64,000 nucleotides of DNA from JACKAQ01 sp965227145. GTDB lineage: Bacteria > Calditrichota > Calditrichia > RBG-13-44-9 > J075. Under the pieces are notes generated by a model. The model did no database searches. It worked only from the letters and a program-made list of their open reading frames with translations, and was not told where the DNA came from. Position 1 is the first letter of the stretch, and every line of letters starts with the position of its first letter. Where the stretch lies: the NCBI GenBank assembly GCA_965227145.1, contig OZ245730.1:2418001-2482000 (forward strand). Direction: 5' to 3'. This document shows, piece after piece, positions 18,386-27,286 of the stretch. A program made the translations under genes and the position numbers.

Positions 18386-18927
18386 TCGAAATTGAAACCC
18401 AACAAAACCGTATTTTCTGAATTAAACTGAATGATGCCTTCATTCGCAAAACCCAGCTTTTGGAGCAAACCGATCGACGCGACATTGCCCGGTTTGGTGA
18501 TTGCCACAACGCGTTTGAGCTTGAGCGTATGTTTTGCAAAATCCAGCGTGGCTATCGCGGCTTCCGAAGTGTAGCCTTTTTTGAAAAATTCCGGCAGCAC
18601 TGCAAAACCGATGTCGATATCGGGCATCGTATCGCGTTTGAGCAATCCGCACATGCCAACCGGTATTTGCGAATTTTTCAGCGAAATCCGCCACAATCCG
18701 AAGCCGTTTTCCGCGTAGCTTTTAATCGGACCGTTTCGCAAATAGATTTTGGCATCGTCGATATTCCGCACGCCTCTATCGCCGATAAAACGCAGCCAAC
18801 CGTCGGAATTGACCAATTTCTGGACAAATGGCGCGTCATTTTCATCAAATTCGCTGATGATTAACCGCTCAGTTTCGATGGTTACGGGCATATTCTCGCT
18901 TTCATGTTGATGAAACAGTTGATCCAT
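18382..18927 (-). CDS. GNAT-family N-acetyltransferase (RimJ/RimL-like)
   Basis: 181 residues. The RimL-type opening ETERLIISEF, a central ISLKNSQIPVGMCGL strand, the acetyl-CoA loop region FFKKGYTSEAA, and LLQKLGFANEG near the C-terminus are all present. A second in-frame ATG at 18891 gives a more typical N-terminus; neither start has a clear ribosome site. The substrate could be a protein N-terminus or a small amine and cannot be told. Confidence 0.85.
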   Translation of the reverse strand: MDQLFHQHESENMPVTIETERLIISEFDENDAPFVQKLVNSDGWLRFIGDRGVRNIDDAKIYLRNGPIKSYAENGFGLWRISLKNSQIPVGMCGLLKRDTMPDIDIGFAVLPEFFKKGYTSEAAIATLDFAKHTLKLKRVVAITKPGNVASIGLLQKLGFANEGIIQFNSENTVLLGFNFE

Positions 18928-19050
18928 TTTGAGCGAATTTAGGCAGTTTCACGCGTTCTTCAAAATTATTTTCGTGATTTGGCGGTGGAAATTACCCGTC
19001 GCTGCCGATTCCGCTGTTGTAGAATTGCGCCATTTACCGTATTATTTCCG

Positions 19051-19797
19051 ATGAATGAACCGCAAAACAAAACCATTCGCGTCGAGTCCATTTCCAAAAC
19101 TTTTTCCGGTGATCAACCGGCTGTAAATGCAGTGTCCTTCACGATTTCCGACGGCAAAACGCTGGCGTTGATCGGCACCAGTGGCAGCGGGAAAACCACC
19201 ATTTTGAAAATTCTCAACCGGTTGCTGCGACCGGATAGCGGGAGAGTGCTGATTCGCGGCGAAAACATATCCGGCACTGATGCGACCAAACTGCGGCGGC
19301 AAATCGGATACATTATTCAGGGTGCCGCGCTGTTTCCGCACTGGACGATTTCCCAAAATATCGGGTTGGTGCCGCGATTGCTCGGCTGGCGAAAAAAGCG
19401 CATCGAATCACGGGTCACGGAGTTGCTGCAACTGGTCGGATTGCCGGACGATTTTCGATTTCGATATCCGGCGGAACTGAGCGGCGGGCAGCAACAGCGC
19501 GTCGGGATTGCCCGGGCGTTAGCCGCCGATCCGCCCATCATTTTGCTCGACGAACCGTTTTCCGCACTCGATCCGATCACCCGGCGGCAGTTGCAGGATG
19601 AATTTTTGAACATTCGCCGCCAGCTCGATAAAACGATGGTGCTGGTCACGCACGATCTCGAAGAAGCATTTTTGCTCGCCGACGAAATTTTGGTATTAGA
19701 TAGGGGAGAGGTGCAACAAATTGGCAGCGCGGCCGATTTGCGGGACAATCCCGCCAACGATTTTGTGAAACAATTTGTGGAAAGCCAGCTGCGATAA
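19051..19797 (+). CDS. ABC transporter ATPase, betaine/carnitine/choline (OpuCA/OsmV) type
   Basis: 248 residues from the ATG at 19051; an upstream in-frame start at 18979 adds non-homologous residues. Walker A is GTSGSGKTT, the Q-loop is IGYIIQGAALFPHW, the signature is LSGGQQQR, Walker B is IILLDEPFSALD, and the switch His is in LVTHDLEEA. It lacks the C-terminal CBS pair of full-length OpuCA/ProV. Its TAA overlaps the ATG of the next gene by one base, so the two are translationally coupled. It energises osmoprotectant or related quaternary amine uptake. Confidence 0.92.
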   Translation: MNEPQNKTIRVESISKTFSGDQPAVNAVSFTISDGKTLALIGTSGSGKTTILKILNRLLRPDSGRVLIRGENISGTDATKLRRQIGYIIQGAALFPHWTISQNIGLVPRLLGWRKKRIESRVTELLQLVGLPDDFRFRYPAELSGGQQQRVGIARALAADPPIILLDEPFSALDPITRRQLQDEFLNIRRQLDKTMVLVTHDLEEAFLLADEILVLDRGEVQQIGSAADLRDNPANDFVKQFVESQLR

Positions 19798-21329
19798 TGC
19801 GATATTTTAGTCAACATATTTTATTCCTCAACCTCCTGTTTTTGCTGCAATTTACGCCCGCAAAATCACAGGAAATCGTAACGATCGGCTCAAAAAATTT
19901 CCCTGAATCGCGGGTGCTCGGCGAAGTGATGGCACAGCTCATCGAAGCCAAAACCGATTACGCCGTCCGGCGTAAATGGGGACTCGGCGGCACGCTGATT
20001 TGTTTCGAAGCGCTGCGCAACGGCGATATCGATATTTATCCGGAATACACCGGCACCGGCGCAACAGCAATCCTCAACGCATCATCGCTGAACGCAAATC
20101 CGGACAGTTTATTTGCATTTGTGCAACGGGAATTCCGGCAACAATTTCAGATCGATTGGCTTGCCCCGTTCGGGTTCAACAACACGTATGCGATCGTCGT
20201 TTCGCCGGAAATTGCCACAAATACGCTGACGGAGTTGGCGGCAATTTCCGGCGAAATCCGGGCGGGATTTTCTCACGAATTTCTCAATCGTCCGGACGGA
20301 TATCCGGGCTTGGCGAAAACCTATCAATTGAAATTTGGCGAGTTACGGGGAATGGAGCACGGGTTGGCGTATCAGGCTATCGCCGCCGGTGAAATCGATT
20401 TGACCGACGCATATTCCACCGACGGCAAATTGGAAAAATACCATTTGAAAGCGTTGGCGGACGACAAACACTTTTTTCCGCCATATTTTGCGGCGCCTTT
20501 GGTGCGCATCGCAACGCTGAAACGGCTGCCGAAATTGGCGGGTGTACTCAAAATGTTGGATAATCGCATCAGCGAATCCGCGATTCGCCAGATGAATTTT
20601 CGGGTGGAAGTGCTCAACCAACCGTTTTCTACCGTTGCCCGCGATTTTTTGGTGAATAATAAATTGATCGAAAATACAGCGCCGAAATCGGGGCGCAGCA
20701 TCGGGCAAATTATTGCGGAGAAAACTGCCGAACATCTGTTCCTGACATTTTTAGCGACATTTTTGGCGGTGCTGGTCGGCGTTCCGGTGGGCATCGCGCT
20801 GCCGCAATTCCCGAAATTTGCCGCACCCGTTTTGGGATTTGCGAACATCGTGCAAACCATTCCCAGTCTGGCAATTTTGGGGCTGATGATTCCGTTGTTT
20901 GGCATCGGCACTTTGCCGGCGATCATCGCGCTGTTTTTGTATGCGCTGCTGCCGGTGCTGCGGAATACTTACAGCGGCATTCGCTCCGTCGATCCGAAAT
21001 TGAAAGAAGCCGGTACAGCGATGGGCATGACCCGGGTGCAACGTTTGTGGATGCTGGAACTCCCTGTTTCTACGGGATTTATCATGGCTGGCATTCGCAC
21101 CGCGACGGTGATCAACATTGGCACGGCAACACTGGCGGCGTTTATCGGCGCGGGCGGTTTGGGCGAACTGATTATCACCGGCATCACACTAAATGATAAA
21201 GCACGGATCATGCAAGGCGCTATTCCCGCCGCGCTTTTGGCGTTGGCAATGGATTTTTTGCTGGCGAATCTGGAGAAAAAACTGACGCCAAAAGGGTTGC
21301 AAATCGGTAATCCCGATGAGAAAATTTGA
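19797..21329 (+). CDS. Fused substrate-binding protein and permease of betaine/choline-type ABC importer
   Basis: 510 residues. A signal peptide (1-25) precedes an OpuAC-type binding domain (about 26-285) with TIGSKNFPESRVLGE, a GLGGT loop and IDIYPEYTGTG. The C-terminal half (about 300-500) is a BPD_transp_1 permease with the cytoplasmic EAA loop KEAGTAMGMTRVQRLWMLELP and ATLAAFIGAGGLGELI. Binding domain precedes permease, the reverse of the common permease-binding protein fusion. This places the binding domain in the periplasm before the first membrane helix. The ligand could be glycine betaine, choline, carnitine or a thiol betaine. Confidence 0.9.
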   Translation: MRYFSQHILFLNLLFLLQFTPAKSQEIVTIGSKNFPESRVLGEVMAQLIEAKTDYAVRRKWGLGGTLICFEALRNGDIDIYPEYTGTGATAILNASSLNANPDSLFAFVQREFRQQFQIDWLAPFGFNNTYAIVVSPEIATNTLTELAAISGEIRAGFSHEFLNRPDGYPGLAKTYQLKFGELRGMEHGLAYQAIAAGEIDLTDAYSTDGKLEKYHLKALADDKHFFPPYFAAPLVRIATLKRLPKLAGVLKMLDNRISESAIRQMNFRVEVLNQPFSTVARDFLVNNKLIENTAPKSGRSIGQIIAEKTAEHLFLTFLATFLAVLVGVPVGIALPQFPKFAAPVLGFANIVQTIPSLAILGLMIPLFGIGTLPAIIALFLYALLPVLRNTYSGIRSVDPKLKEAGTAMGMTRVQRLWMLELPVSTGFIMAGIRTATVINIGTATLAAFIGAGGLGELIITGITLNDKARIMQGAIPAALLALAMDFLLANLEKKLTPKGLQIGNPDEKI

Positions 21330-21373
21330 TCTGGCGATTGCATTTTTGTTAAAATTCAGTTAACGTTGCAAGC

Positions 21374-22411
21374 ATGAAAAAACGACAACAATTTTCGGAA
21401 AAACTGACGGCATTTTGGCGCTACCTGAATGCGTCGGAGCAACGGTTCAACATTGCGGTTTTGGTTGGGATTGCCATTTATCTCACCGTGATCGGCAAAT
21501 TGATCAAAACCCGGCCGGACCACATTTTTTTTGCGCTGATGATTTTTGCTTTTGCAGTGCTCGGTAAAAAATGGGGCAAAATGTTGCTCACAGATTGGGC
21601 GCCGTGGATTTTTTTCTGGATGGCGTATGACATGATGCGCGGCGTCGCCGATACGTTCCGGAGCACCATCAATATTGTTCAGCCATACGAAATTGAGAAA
21701 TCGCTGTTTGGCTGGCTGACACCGGCGGATATTCCGGCGTTTTATTTTCAAAGCTGGCAACAGTTGCACGACGGCGCTTTCCTGAAAACATTTTTTGATG
21801 TATTTACTTCCAATATTTATGCGATACATTTTCCGATGCCGCTGATTATCGGGTGGATAATCTGGCACACACTGAACGACAGACGCAATTATTATCAACT
21901 GATTTACACGCTCACGGTGCTCAATTTTATGGCGTTGGTAACGTTTATGCTGTATCCTGCCGCGCCGCCGTGGTATGTTTTTGAGCATGGATTTGTTCAG
22001 CCGACCGGCGAGTTTTTAGAAGCTGCCGGGGCACTTGTCAATTTTGATAAACTCATTGGTAGCAACGTTTTACGGTCGATTTGGAACACGTTTAATTCCA
22101 ATAAATTTGCCGCAATTCCATCGCTACATTCGGGATATCCGAGCGCCATTGCGCTGTTTATGTGGCTGCGATTTGGTGGTAAACACTGGCTCTGGATTCT
22201 CTATCCTGCGGCGGCGTGGTTTTCGGCGGTGTATCTCAATCATCATTATATCATTGACCTGATTATCGGTTCGCTCTATGCGTTTTCCGCCTACGCGTTC
22301 ACAAAGTATATTTTGATACCCAAACTTTTTGATCGTATCGTTAATTTTGATTTGGGCTCGAAAGAAATTTTGGTTGTGCAGCGAAACGCCATCAACCCAC
22401 AGGATTCGTAA
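21374..22411 (+). CDS. PAP2-superfamily membrane protein, Aur1/IPC-synthase-like
   Basis: 345 residues with about six to eight membrane helices. The PAP2 catalytic motifs are visible late in the chain: AAIPSLHSGYPSAIALFMW (first His) and VYLNHHYIIDLIIGSLYA (second His and Asp). The SLHSGYP and HHYxxD spacing resembles Aur1-type inositol-phosphorylceramide synthases more than soluble-headgroup phosphatases. The role is likely lipid-phosphate or headgroup transfer. The stop abuts the dtd start with no gap. Confidence 0.8.
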   Translation: MKKRQQFSEKLTAFWRYLNASEQRFNIAVLVGIAIYLTVIGKLIKTRPDHIFFALMIFAFAVLGKKWGKMLLTDWAPWIFFWMAYDMMRGVADTFRSTINIVQPYEIEKSLFGWLTPADIPAFYFQSWQQLHDGAFLKTFFDVFTSNIYAIHFPMPLIIGWIIWHTLNDRRNYYQLIYTLTVLNFMALVTFMLYPAAPPWYVFEHGFVQPTGEFLEAAGALVNFDKLIGSNVLRSIWNTFNSNKFAAIPSLHSGYPSAIALFMWLRFGGKHWLWILYPAAAWFSAVYLNHHYIIDLIIGSLYAFSAYAFTKYILIPKLFDRIVNFDLGSKEILVVQRNAINPQDS

Positions 22412-22876
22412 ATGAAAGCGGTTATCCAACGCGTTACCCATGGCAGCGTTTCCGTTGATGATAAAATTATTGGGAAAATTGGGCACGGTTTTGTAATTTT
22501 GCTCGGCATTACTCATGATGACGCAACGGAAGACGCAGATTATTTGGCAGAAAAAATCGTTAATCTGCGTGTTTTTGAAGATGGCGATGGCAAAATGAAT
22601 CGCAGTTTGACGGATGTCCGCGGCAGCATGTTGGTCATTTCCCAATTCACCTTATTTGCCAACACCCGAAAGGGGCGGCGACCGAGTTTTATCGACGCTG
22701 CCCGCCCGGAAATTGCGATACCATTGTATGAATATTTCATGGAAAAATCACGATCATTGGGTATTCCGGTGGAATGTGGTGAATTTGGCGCAATGATGGC
22801 AGTTGAAATTCACAACGATGGACCGGTTACCATCATCATCGACAGCCGCGACCGGTTGTCGCCGCGGCGAGATTAA
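22412..22876 (+). CDS. dtd: D-aminoacyl-tRNA deacylase
   Basis: 154 residues, normal length. The N-terminus MKAVIQRVTHGSVSVDD, the SQFTL catalytic motif, the cross-subunit NDGPVT motif (usually NxGPVT), and VRGSMLVISQFTLFA are diagnostic. It removes D-amino acids (and Gly from tRNA-Ala) mischarged onto tRNA. It starts directly after the PAP2 stop codon, so it is probably co-transcribed. Confidence 0.96.
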   Translation: MKAVIQRVTHGSVSVDDKIIGKIGHGFVILLGITHDDATEDADYLAEKIVNLRVFEDGDGKMNRSLTDVRGSMLVISQFTLFANTRKGRRPSFIDAARPEIAIPLYEYFMEKSRSLGIPVECGEFGAMMAVEIHNDGPVTIIIDSRDRLSPRRD

Positions 22877-22911
22877 CTCAAAAAATAACAATTGTTTACG
22901 GAGTGCATCAT

Positions 22912-23718
22912 TTGGACCGAATTCGAGATTTCCTTTATCAATTGATTGACAGATTCCGCGATTTTAACTGGTGGCAAAAAACGTTGACGGTGCTGGCAGG
23001 ATTGCTGCTATTCGTGTTTTTTATGGATTGGGTTGTGATGCCGCTTTATACCCGGCACGGATCTGAATATGAACTGCCGGATGTCACCGAAAAAAATGTT
23101 GATAACGCAATGGATATTCTCGACGACAACGGTTTTATCCCGATCGTTCAGGATTCCGTTTTCGATAGTTTCTACCCGGTTGGCACGGTTGTTCGACAAA
23201 ATCCGACGGCGTTTTCCACCGTCAAACGCGGGCGACGGGTGTATCTGATTGTCAGCAGCGGTGAAAAACCTATTTTCATGCCGAAACTCGTTTCGGAAAC
23301 ACTGGTCAATGCGCGGCTGAAACTCCGCGAAGTGGGTATCGAGGTCGGGCGTGTGGATTACGATTATTCGGAACGCTATCCGTATCGCGAGGTAGTGATC
23401 GCCCAATCCGTTGCCGCCGGCGAACAAATTTACAAAAGTCAGGCTATCAACCTGACAGTCAGCCTCGGTCCGCCGCCGTCATCGTTAGTGATGCCCAATC
23501 TCGCCGGAAAAAGCCTGGAATCCGCCAAACGTGAACTCGAGGTTTTGGGTCTCAGCGCCGGCAAACTGGTTACGCGATTGCGCTACATGCCCAATCTGGT
23601 GCCGAACACAGTGATTTCGCAATCAGTTGCCACCGGCACAACCGTATCGGAAATCGAAACGTTGGAACTGGTGATCAGCACCGACCAAATTCCCCAACGC
23701 GATAACGGTCGATATTAA
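22912..23718 (+). CDS. Membrane-anchored PASTA-domain protein
   Basis: About 268 residues. One membrane helix (about 22-43, VLAGLLLFVFFMDWVVMPL) is followed by three PASTA domains, each with the VP-x-h-x-G/E...AxxxL pattern: YELPDVTEKNVDNAMDIL, PIFMPKLVSETLVNARLKL and LVMPNLAGKSLESAKREL. I prefer the TTG at 22912, eight bases after CGGAG; the GTG at 22903 overlaps the ribosome site. There is no kinase or penicillin-binding domain attached. PASTA proteins of this layout in FCB genomes probably bind peptidoglycan or a division complex (inference). Confidence 0.85.
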   Translation: MDRIRDFLYQLIDRFRDFNWWQKTLTVLAGLLLFVFFMDWVVMPLYTRHGSEYELPDVTEKNVDNAMDILDDNGFIPIVQDSVFDSFYPVGTVVRQNPTAFSTVKRGRRVYLIVSSGEKPIFMPKLVSETLVNARLKLREVGIEVGRVDYDYSERYPYREVVIAQSVAAGEQIYKSQAINLTVSLGPPPSSLVMPNLAGKSLESAKRELEVLGLSAGKLVTRLRYMPNLVPNTVISQSVATGTTVSEIETLELVISTDQIPQRDNGRY

Positions 23719-23729
23719 CAGGATTTGAT

Positions 23730-24410
23730 ATGTCAATTCACATTTTACCGTCCATTTTGGCGGCGGATCACGGCAAATTTATCGCGGAAATCCAAACGGT
23801 GGATATCCCGGAAATCGAATATCTGCACGTTGATGTAATGGACGGGCATTTTGTCCCCAATATCACTTTTGGCCCGAATGTGGTCGCTTCCCTCAAAAAA
23901 AACACCCGTTTCAAACTGGATGTGCACCTGATGATCGAAAACCCGGATGACTATATTCCGCAATTTGCGGCTGCCGGTGCGGATATTATCACGGTTCATC
24001 AGGAAGCCTGCGTGCACCTGCATCGCACGTTGGCGTTGATTCGCGATCACAGCGCGAAAGCCGGGGTAGCTATTAATCCGGCAACATCACCGGAAACGCT
24101 GCGCTGGATTCTCGATTCGGTTGATCTGGTTTTGGTGATGAGCGTAAATCCCGGTTTTGGCGGGCAATCGTTTATTCCGTCATCGCTGGAAAAATTGCAG
24201 TTGCTGCGTCGCTGGCGCGATGAATTTCGCTATCGCTATTTGCTGGAAATTGACGGCGGAATTGATACCAAAACCATCGCCGGAGCCATCTCCGCAGGCG
24301 CAGAAATGCTGGTTGCCGGGAGCGCGATTTTTGGCAATTCCGATCGAAACAACGCCATCCAAAATTTACGCAACGCCGCTAAAAATCAGGCAGTTAGCAA
24401 AAAAATCTGA
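23730..24410 (+). CDS. rpe: Ribulose-phosphate 3-epimerase
   Basis: 226 residues, a full-length TIM barrel. Signatures: ILPSILAADHGKF, HVDVMDGHFVPNITFG (metal-binding His and catalytic Asp), HLMIENPDDY, VLVMSVNPGFGGQSFI and LEIDGGID. It interconverts ribulose-5-phosphate and xylulose-5-phosphate in the pentose phosphate pathway. AGGA lies seven bases before the ATG, 11 bases after the PASTA gene. Confidence 0.96.
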   Translation: MSIHILPSILAADHGKFIAEIQTVDIPEIEYLHVDVMDGHFVPNITFGPNVVASLKKNTRFKLDVHLMIENPDDYIPQFAAAGADIITVHQEACVHLHRTLALIRDHSAKAGVAINPATSPETLRWILDSVDLVLVMSVNPGFGGQSFIPSSLEKLQLLRRWRDEFRYRYLLEIDGGIDTKTIAGAISAGAEMLVAGSAIFGNSDRNNAIQNLRNAAKNQAVSKKI

Positions 24411-24511
24411 AGTTTTTTCTTGCTTTTTGAGGTTCTCACCCGCATTATAATAATTATTAATGATCGTTCGGATGTTGGTTGTTGGATTTGCGCTACAGGG
24501 AGGCACAGATC

Positions 24512-27286
24512 ATGAGTTTGTTTTTGAGTGAGTTCGAGCAGTTGCAGAACGGGTTGACAGGATGGACAGGCGAATCTGCGCTGTTTGTGCATGTTTACGG
24601 GCGTTCCGGTTCCGGTAAACAATATTTGATCCAACAGGCTTTGCAGCATCCGCTAAAACAATTCAGACTACTTTGGCATTTCGATGTTAACTTTTTCTCG
24701 CTGAAATCCCGCGAACAATTTATCGAAACGGTCCGGCATATCACCCAACAATTTGCGCCGGAATTTCAATCCTACCTTGCCCAATTTCCACCTCGTTTAG
24801 CTGCATCTCTGGCACATTTGGTCGATAGCGCCGCTTCGCAAACGACACAAGATCTTTGGGAAAATCATTTTTTGCACGATTTTTTGAGCTACCTCTGCCG
24901 TGATAAACGCGGCGTTATCGTGCTCAACCAACTGTTCGAAAAAAAAGATCAGATCAGCGCAGATAACTATCGGTTTATTGAGCGTTTACAGCAATTACCA
25001 CTGGTTATTCTTTCCACCGGAGATGCGCCGCTGGAGCAATTTTCAACCGATGCCCAGTTGTTGCAAATCCCGTTAAATCAACGCTCCGTCAGAGAAGCGG
25101 AACGGCTGATTGCCACACAATTAAACACCGATGCGATGAGCACCCGCCTCATCACAAACCATCTTTTTGTGAAGTCATCCGGAAATTTGCACAAGATTTG
25201 TCTGATGCTGGAAGCGTATTACCGCCCGTTATTGCAACGCGGAACAAAAAAATTCCGCATCGATAACGAACAGCTTCAGCGAACCCGTGTGAGTTCCGAT
25301 TTCATCGATATTTTTCAGCATTTGCTCAGCCAATTTTCAACCGACGAGCAAGCCTGCCTCGGTTTTTTAAGCCACCTGAAAGATCCGTTGCCGCAGGATG
25401 TCTGGTTCAGTTTGTTGCGGGATGCCGGTGCCGGAAAACGGGCGCATAAAATGTGGCTGCAAAGCAGGATCGTTTTTGAAACGGAACATTGCGGCGAAAC
25501 ATATATTGTGGTCGGATGGGAACCGTGGCGCGAATTTTTGCAAAAAAATGTTCCGATTTATTTGTTGCAACCTATTATGAGCTTTCTGTCCCGCAGCCTC
25601 GCCCGGCGTGAACTGGCGCATCCGCTGGAATTATCCGGATTATTTTCGGAAACCGGGGATTTCGAAACGGCCATCAAAATGTCGTTGCGTGAAGCCAGGG
25701 CACTCGCAGATAATGGCGAAACGATGCGGGCGTTGGATCGATACGCGTTTTTGCGGCGAAATGTGACGCAATTTCCGAAAACCCGGGTGCCGCTCACCGC
25801 AATTTTGCGTGATATGGGCGAACTCCAAATGCAACTCGGATTGTTTGAAAATGCTTTCGAATCGTTTCGGGAATTGCGCGACCGCTTAAAAAATGATCAA
25901 AAAGATGCCTGGATGCAGGCAAGTTTGCAAATGGCTAACGCATTGTTTCAGATGGATTTACATTCAGAAGCACACTATTTGATAAAGGATTTGAAATACC
26001 GGAAAGATGTGCCGGTTTACGTTCACGCATTTTCACACGTGCTCAATGGCGAACTGGAACAGAATTTTGGTCGTCCCGAATACGCGCTAAAAAGCTATGA
26101 CAGCGCCCGCGCATTGCTGGCGGAAACCCGCGATGAAAAAATAATTCTGCAGCTCTATCAAATTTTGAAAGAACGCTATCAATCGCTGGATGCCGGTGAA
26201 TCCTATTTGCAATTGTTGCAGGATGTTTGTGCGGCACTGCCAGAAAGCTCGCCATCGGTTACATCGCTGCAGTTGGAGGTCATTCGCCAATTGATCCGGC
26301 AACAACATTACGACGAAGCGCTGCCGTTGGCAATCCGGTTATTGCGCCGGAATTACCTCACGCTGACCCCAAAAATGATCGCTCAACTCCGGCTGTATCT
26401 CTCTGAAATTTATGGGTTTTACGGAAAATGGTATCTCTCTCGCAGCCAGTTGCTGCGGTTAACATCCGTGCCGTTGCTGACACCATCAAAGCGCATCGAA
26501 GCGCAGGTGTTCACCAATTTGGGAATCATCGAAAAAGAGCTCAACAAATTTGGCGCGGCAATTGATTATTTACAGGACGCGCTCAGTTTTTGCAAAGCGC
26601 AGCAACTTACTCGACAGACATATCTGATCAAAATTCATCTCGGGCACATTTATTTGCTCACACACAGCTACATTCGCGGTTACGACCACCTGATTGAAAC
26701 ATTGCGCTGGGCGGAAGAACAGCGGGATGACGAGCTTATTTTTTCGGCGCTGCTATTTTTGTCATCCTACAATATGCAGCAGTTGCATTTGGAAACCGCC
26801 GGACGATATCTCGAAAAAGCGGGTGAAATTATCCATCGCGAAAGCAGTTTGTTGGACAAGCTAAACTATAATTATTACAAAACCTTATATCTGATAAAAA
26901 CAAGCGAATTGTCAACCGCAGAAAAACAGGTTCACAAATGGTTGAAACAGGCTGACGGCATTATCAAATTCGAAAATTTGGCGAGGGTTTTGTTGGGTCG
27001 AATTTATGCGATGAATGGCGATTTCTCAAAAGCGAAACAGCACTTAATTATGGCGTTGGAAATTCAGAAACGCTATCGGCAACCGGCTGTCGAGTTGCAA
27101 ATATTGCGGGAATTGGGCAACATTTCCAGAAGCGAGCGTGACGAAAGCAGCGCAGCGCATTATTTTGAGCAAGCTTACATCGTATTTCAGCAGTTGTTGA
27201 ACAATGTCGGCGATGAAATTATGCGAAAGCAAATGGAAGAATCCCGCGAATATGAAAGCTTGTTGAAATATCAGGCGAACCGTTAA
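24512..27286 (+). CDS. Large TPR protein with N-terminal P-loop NTPase-like domain
   Basis: About 924 residues from the ATG at 24512, behind GGGAGG. Residues 1-260 look like a STAND/AAA-type ATPase with Walker A GRSGSGKQ (30-37). The likely Walker B strand reads GVIVLNQLFE and lacks the usual acidic residue. A winged-helix-like segment follows, then about 15 TPR-like repeats to the C-terminus (for example VFTNLGIIEKELNKFGAAIDYL and YEQAY-like helices). The layout resembles MalT-type signal ATPases without a DNA-binding domain. The last four bases overlap the convergent glycosyltransferase stop. Confidence 0.7.
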   Translation: MSLFLSEFEQLQNGLTGWTGESALFVHVYGRSGSGKQYLIQQALQHPLKQFRLLWHFDVNFFSLKSREQFIETVRHITQQFAPEFQSYLAQFPPRLAASLAHLVDSAASQTTQDLWENHFLHDFLSYLCRDKRGVIVLNQLFEKKDQISADNYRFIERLQQLPLVILSTGDAPLEQFSTDAQLLQIPLNQRSVREAERLIATQLNTDAMSTRLITNHLFVKSSGNLHKICLMLEAYYRPLLQRGTKKFRIDNEQLQRTRVSSDFIDIFQHLLSQFSTDEQACLGFLSHLKDPLPQDVWFSLLRDAGAGKRAHKMWLQSRIVFETEHCGETYIVVGWEPWREFLQKNVPIYLLQPIMSFLSRSLARRELAHPLELSGLFSETGDFETAIKMSLREARALADNGETMRALDRYAFLRRNVTQFPKTRVPLTAILRDMGELQMQLGLFENAFESFRELRDRLKNDQKDAWMQASLQMANALFQMDLHSEAHYLIKDLKYRKDVPVYVHAFSHVLNGELEQNFGRPEYALKSYDSARALLAETRDEKIILQLYQILKERYQSLDAGESYLQLLQDVCAALPESSPSVTSLQLEVIRQLIRQQHYDEALPLAIRLLRRNYLTLTPKMIAQLRLYLSEIYGFYGKWYLSRSQLLRLTSVPLLTPSKRIEAQVFTNLGIIEKELNKFGAAIDYLQDALSFCKAQQLTRQTYLIKIHLGHIYLLTHSYIRGYDHLIETLRWAEEQRDDELIFSALLFLSSYNMQQLHLETAGRYLEKAGEIIHRESSLLDKLNYNYYKTLYLIKTSELSTAEKQVHKWLKQADGIIKFENLARVLLGRIYAMNGDFSKAKQHLIMALEIQKRYRQPAVELQILRELGNISRSERDESSAAHYFEQAYIVFQQLLNNVGDEIMRKQMEESREYESLLKYQANR

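Noticed and set aside
14882..19050. Defence island around the CHAT protein
   Set aside because: Neighbours are a sulfatase, acetyltransferases and a transporter; no nuclease, toxin or CRISPR gene is present.
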